DNA of 64,000 nucleotides from Neogemmobacter tilapiae (GTDB taxonomy: Bacteria > Pseudomonadota > Alphaproteobacteria > Rhodobacterales > Rhodobacteraceae): positions 62,001 through 126,000 of the forward strand of contig NZ_BMYJ01000004.1 in the NCBI RefSeq assembly GCF_014652215.1, read 5' to 3'. Shown one piece after another: positions 63,894 through 64,000 of this stretch (its first letter is position 1; each line of letters begins with the position of its first letter). Made by a program: the position numbers and the translations under genes. The notes under the pieces were generated by a model that had not been told where the DNA came from, ran no database searches, and saw nothing but the letters and a program-made list of their open reading frames with translations.

Positions 63894-64000
63894 AGCGCGC
63901 CTTCGCCCTTTTCCTCAGCCTTGTTTTGGCGGGCCAAGCCCCCGCGCAAGAGGCTGGGCTGGGCGCGGAACAGGCGGCGCAGGATTTGCAGGTGGCGATT
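63890..64000 (+). CDS. N-terminal fragment of a secreted protein, possibly an EnvC-like murein hydrolase activator
   Basis: From GTG 63890, which overlaps the gpmI stop by 4 bases, the 37 codons to the edge encode MKRAFALFLSLVLAGQAPAQ, a signal peptide, then EAGLGAEQAAQDLQVAI. In Rhodobacteraceae the gene after gpmI is, from memory, often an EnvC-like M23 peptidase followed by a CtpA protease. Position, signal peptide and the helical start fit, but the domain itself lies outside the window. Confidence 0.45.
   Translation, partial: MKRAFALFLSLVLAGQAPAQEAGLGAEQAAQDLQVAI

Overview
The window is high-GC chromosomal DNA from an alphaproteobacterium, most likely a member of the Rhodobacteraceae (Rhodobacter/Tabrizicola/Gemmobacter-like). 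The evidence is the gene order mcl2 - sdh - mdh - sucCD - sucAB - lpd, an sdhA and sdhB separated by extra genes, an ABC-type glycerol system (glpDSTPQUV), the short adenylate kinase after secY, and several Rhodobacteraceae-type proteins of unknown function. No transposase, prophage, CRISPR array, tRNA or rRNA gene was seen.

Layout. 1-3131: a C-terminal fragment at the left edge, an unknown membrane protein, a VOC-family protein and a frameshifted DUF429 gene. 3132-9695 (minus strand): succinate dehydrogenase sdhCDA...B, with two GT61 glycosyltransferase genes alternating with two small lipoprotein genes between sdhA and sdhB. 9859-13678: a GT2 glycosyltransferase, DUF1737, NnrU, the malyl-CoA thioesterase-like mcl2, a secreted protein and a TauE/SafE permease. 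13838-29912 (plus strand): mdh, another GT2, DUF4345/TetR, an unknown secreted protein, a GT8-like transferase, then sucC, sucD, sucA, sucB and lpd, interleaved with lipoprotein, DUF805 and MAPEG genes. 29913-32370: a small accessory island (ParDE toxin-antitoxin, DUF4279, an interrupted DUF4304 gene, repeats). 32371-42938: the spc and alpha ribosomal clusters rpmC to rplQ with secY, adk and rpoA; a GFA gene and an antisense cold-shock gene split rpmD from rplO. 43062-54744: a DegP-like protease, then the glycerol uptake and catabolism operon with divergent glpR. 54869-64000: aminotransferase/sseA, smpB, EamA, an SGNH hydrolase, dapA, TetR/enoyl-CoA hydratase, gpmI and the start of a secreted EnvC-like gene.

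How the genes fit together. The first half encodes the oxidative TCA cycle from 2-oxoglutarate to oxaloacetate. Single glycosyltransferase genes sit inside or beside these operons. Upstream of both sdhC and sucC there are two perfect TGTGATCACA palindromes with identical 21-bp centre-to-centre spacing. A second shared string, AGCGCATTTT(T)CGsCG, lies about 70 bp before each start codon. This is the strongest candidate for an undescribed regulatory link in the window. The glycerol block would import glycerol, phosphorylate it and oxidise glycerol-3-phosphate under a DeoR-family regulator.

All product calls come from reading the translated sequence against remembered family features. No database search was run.
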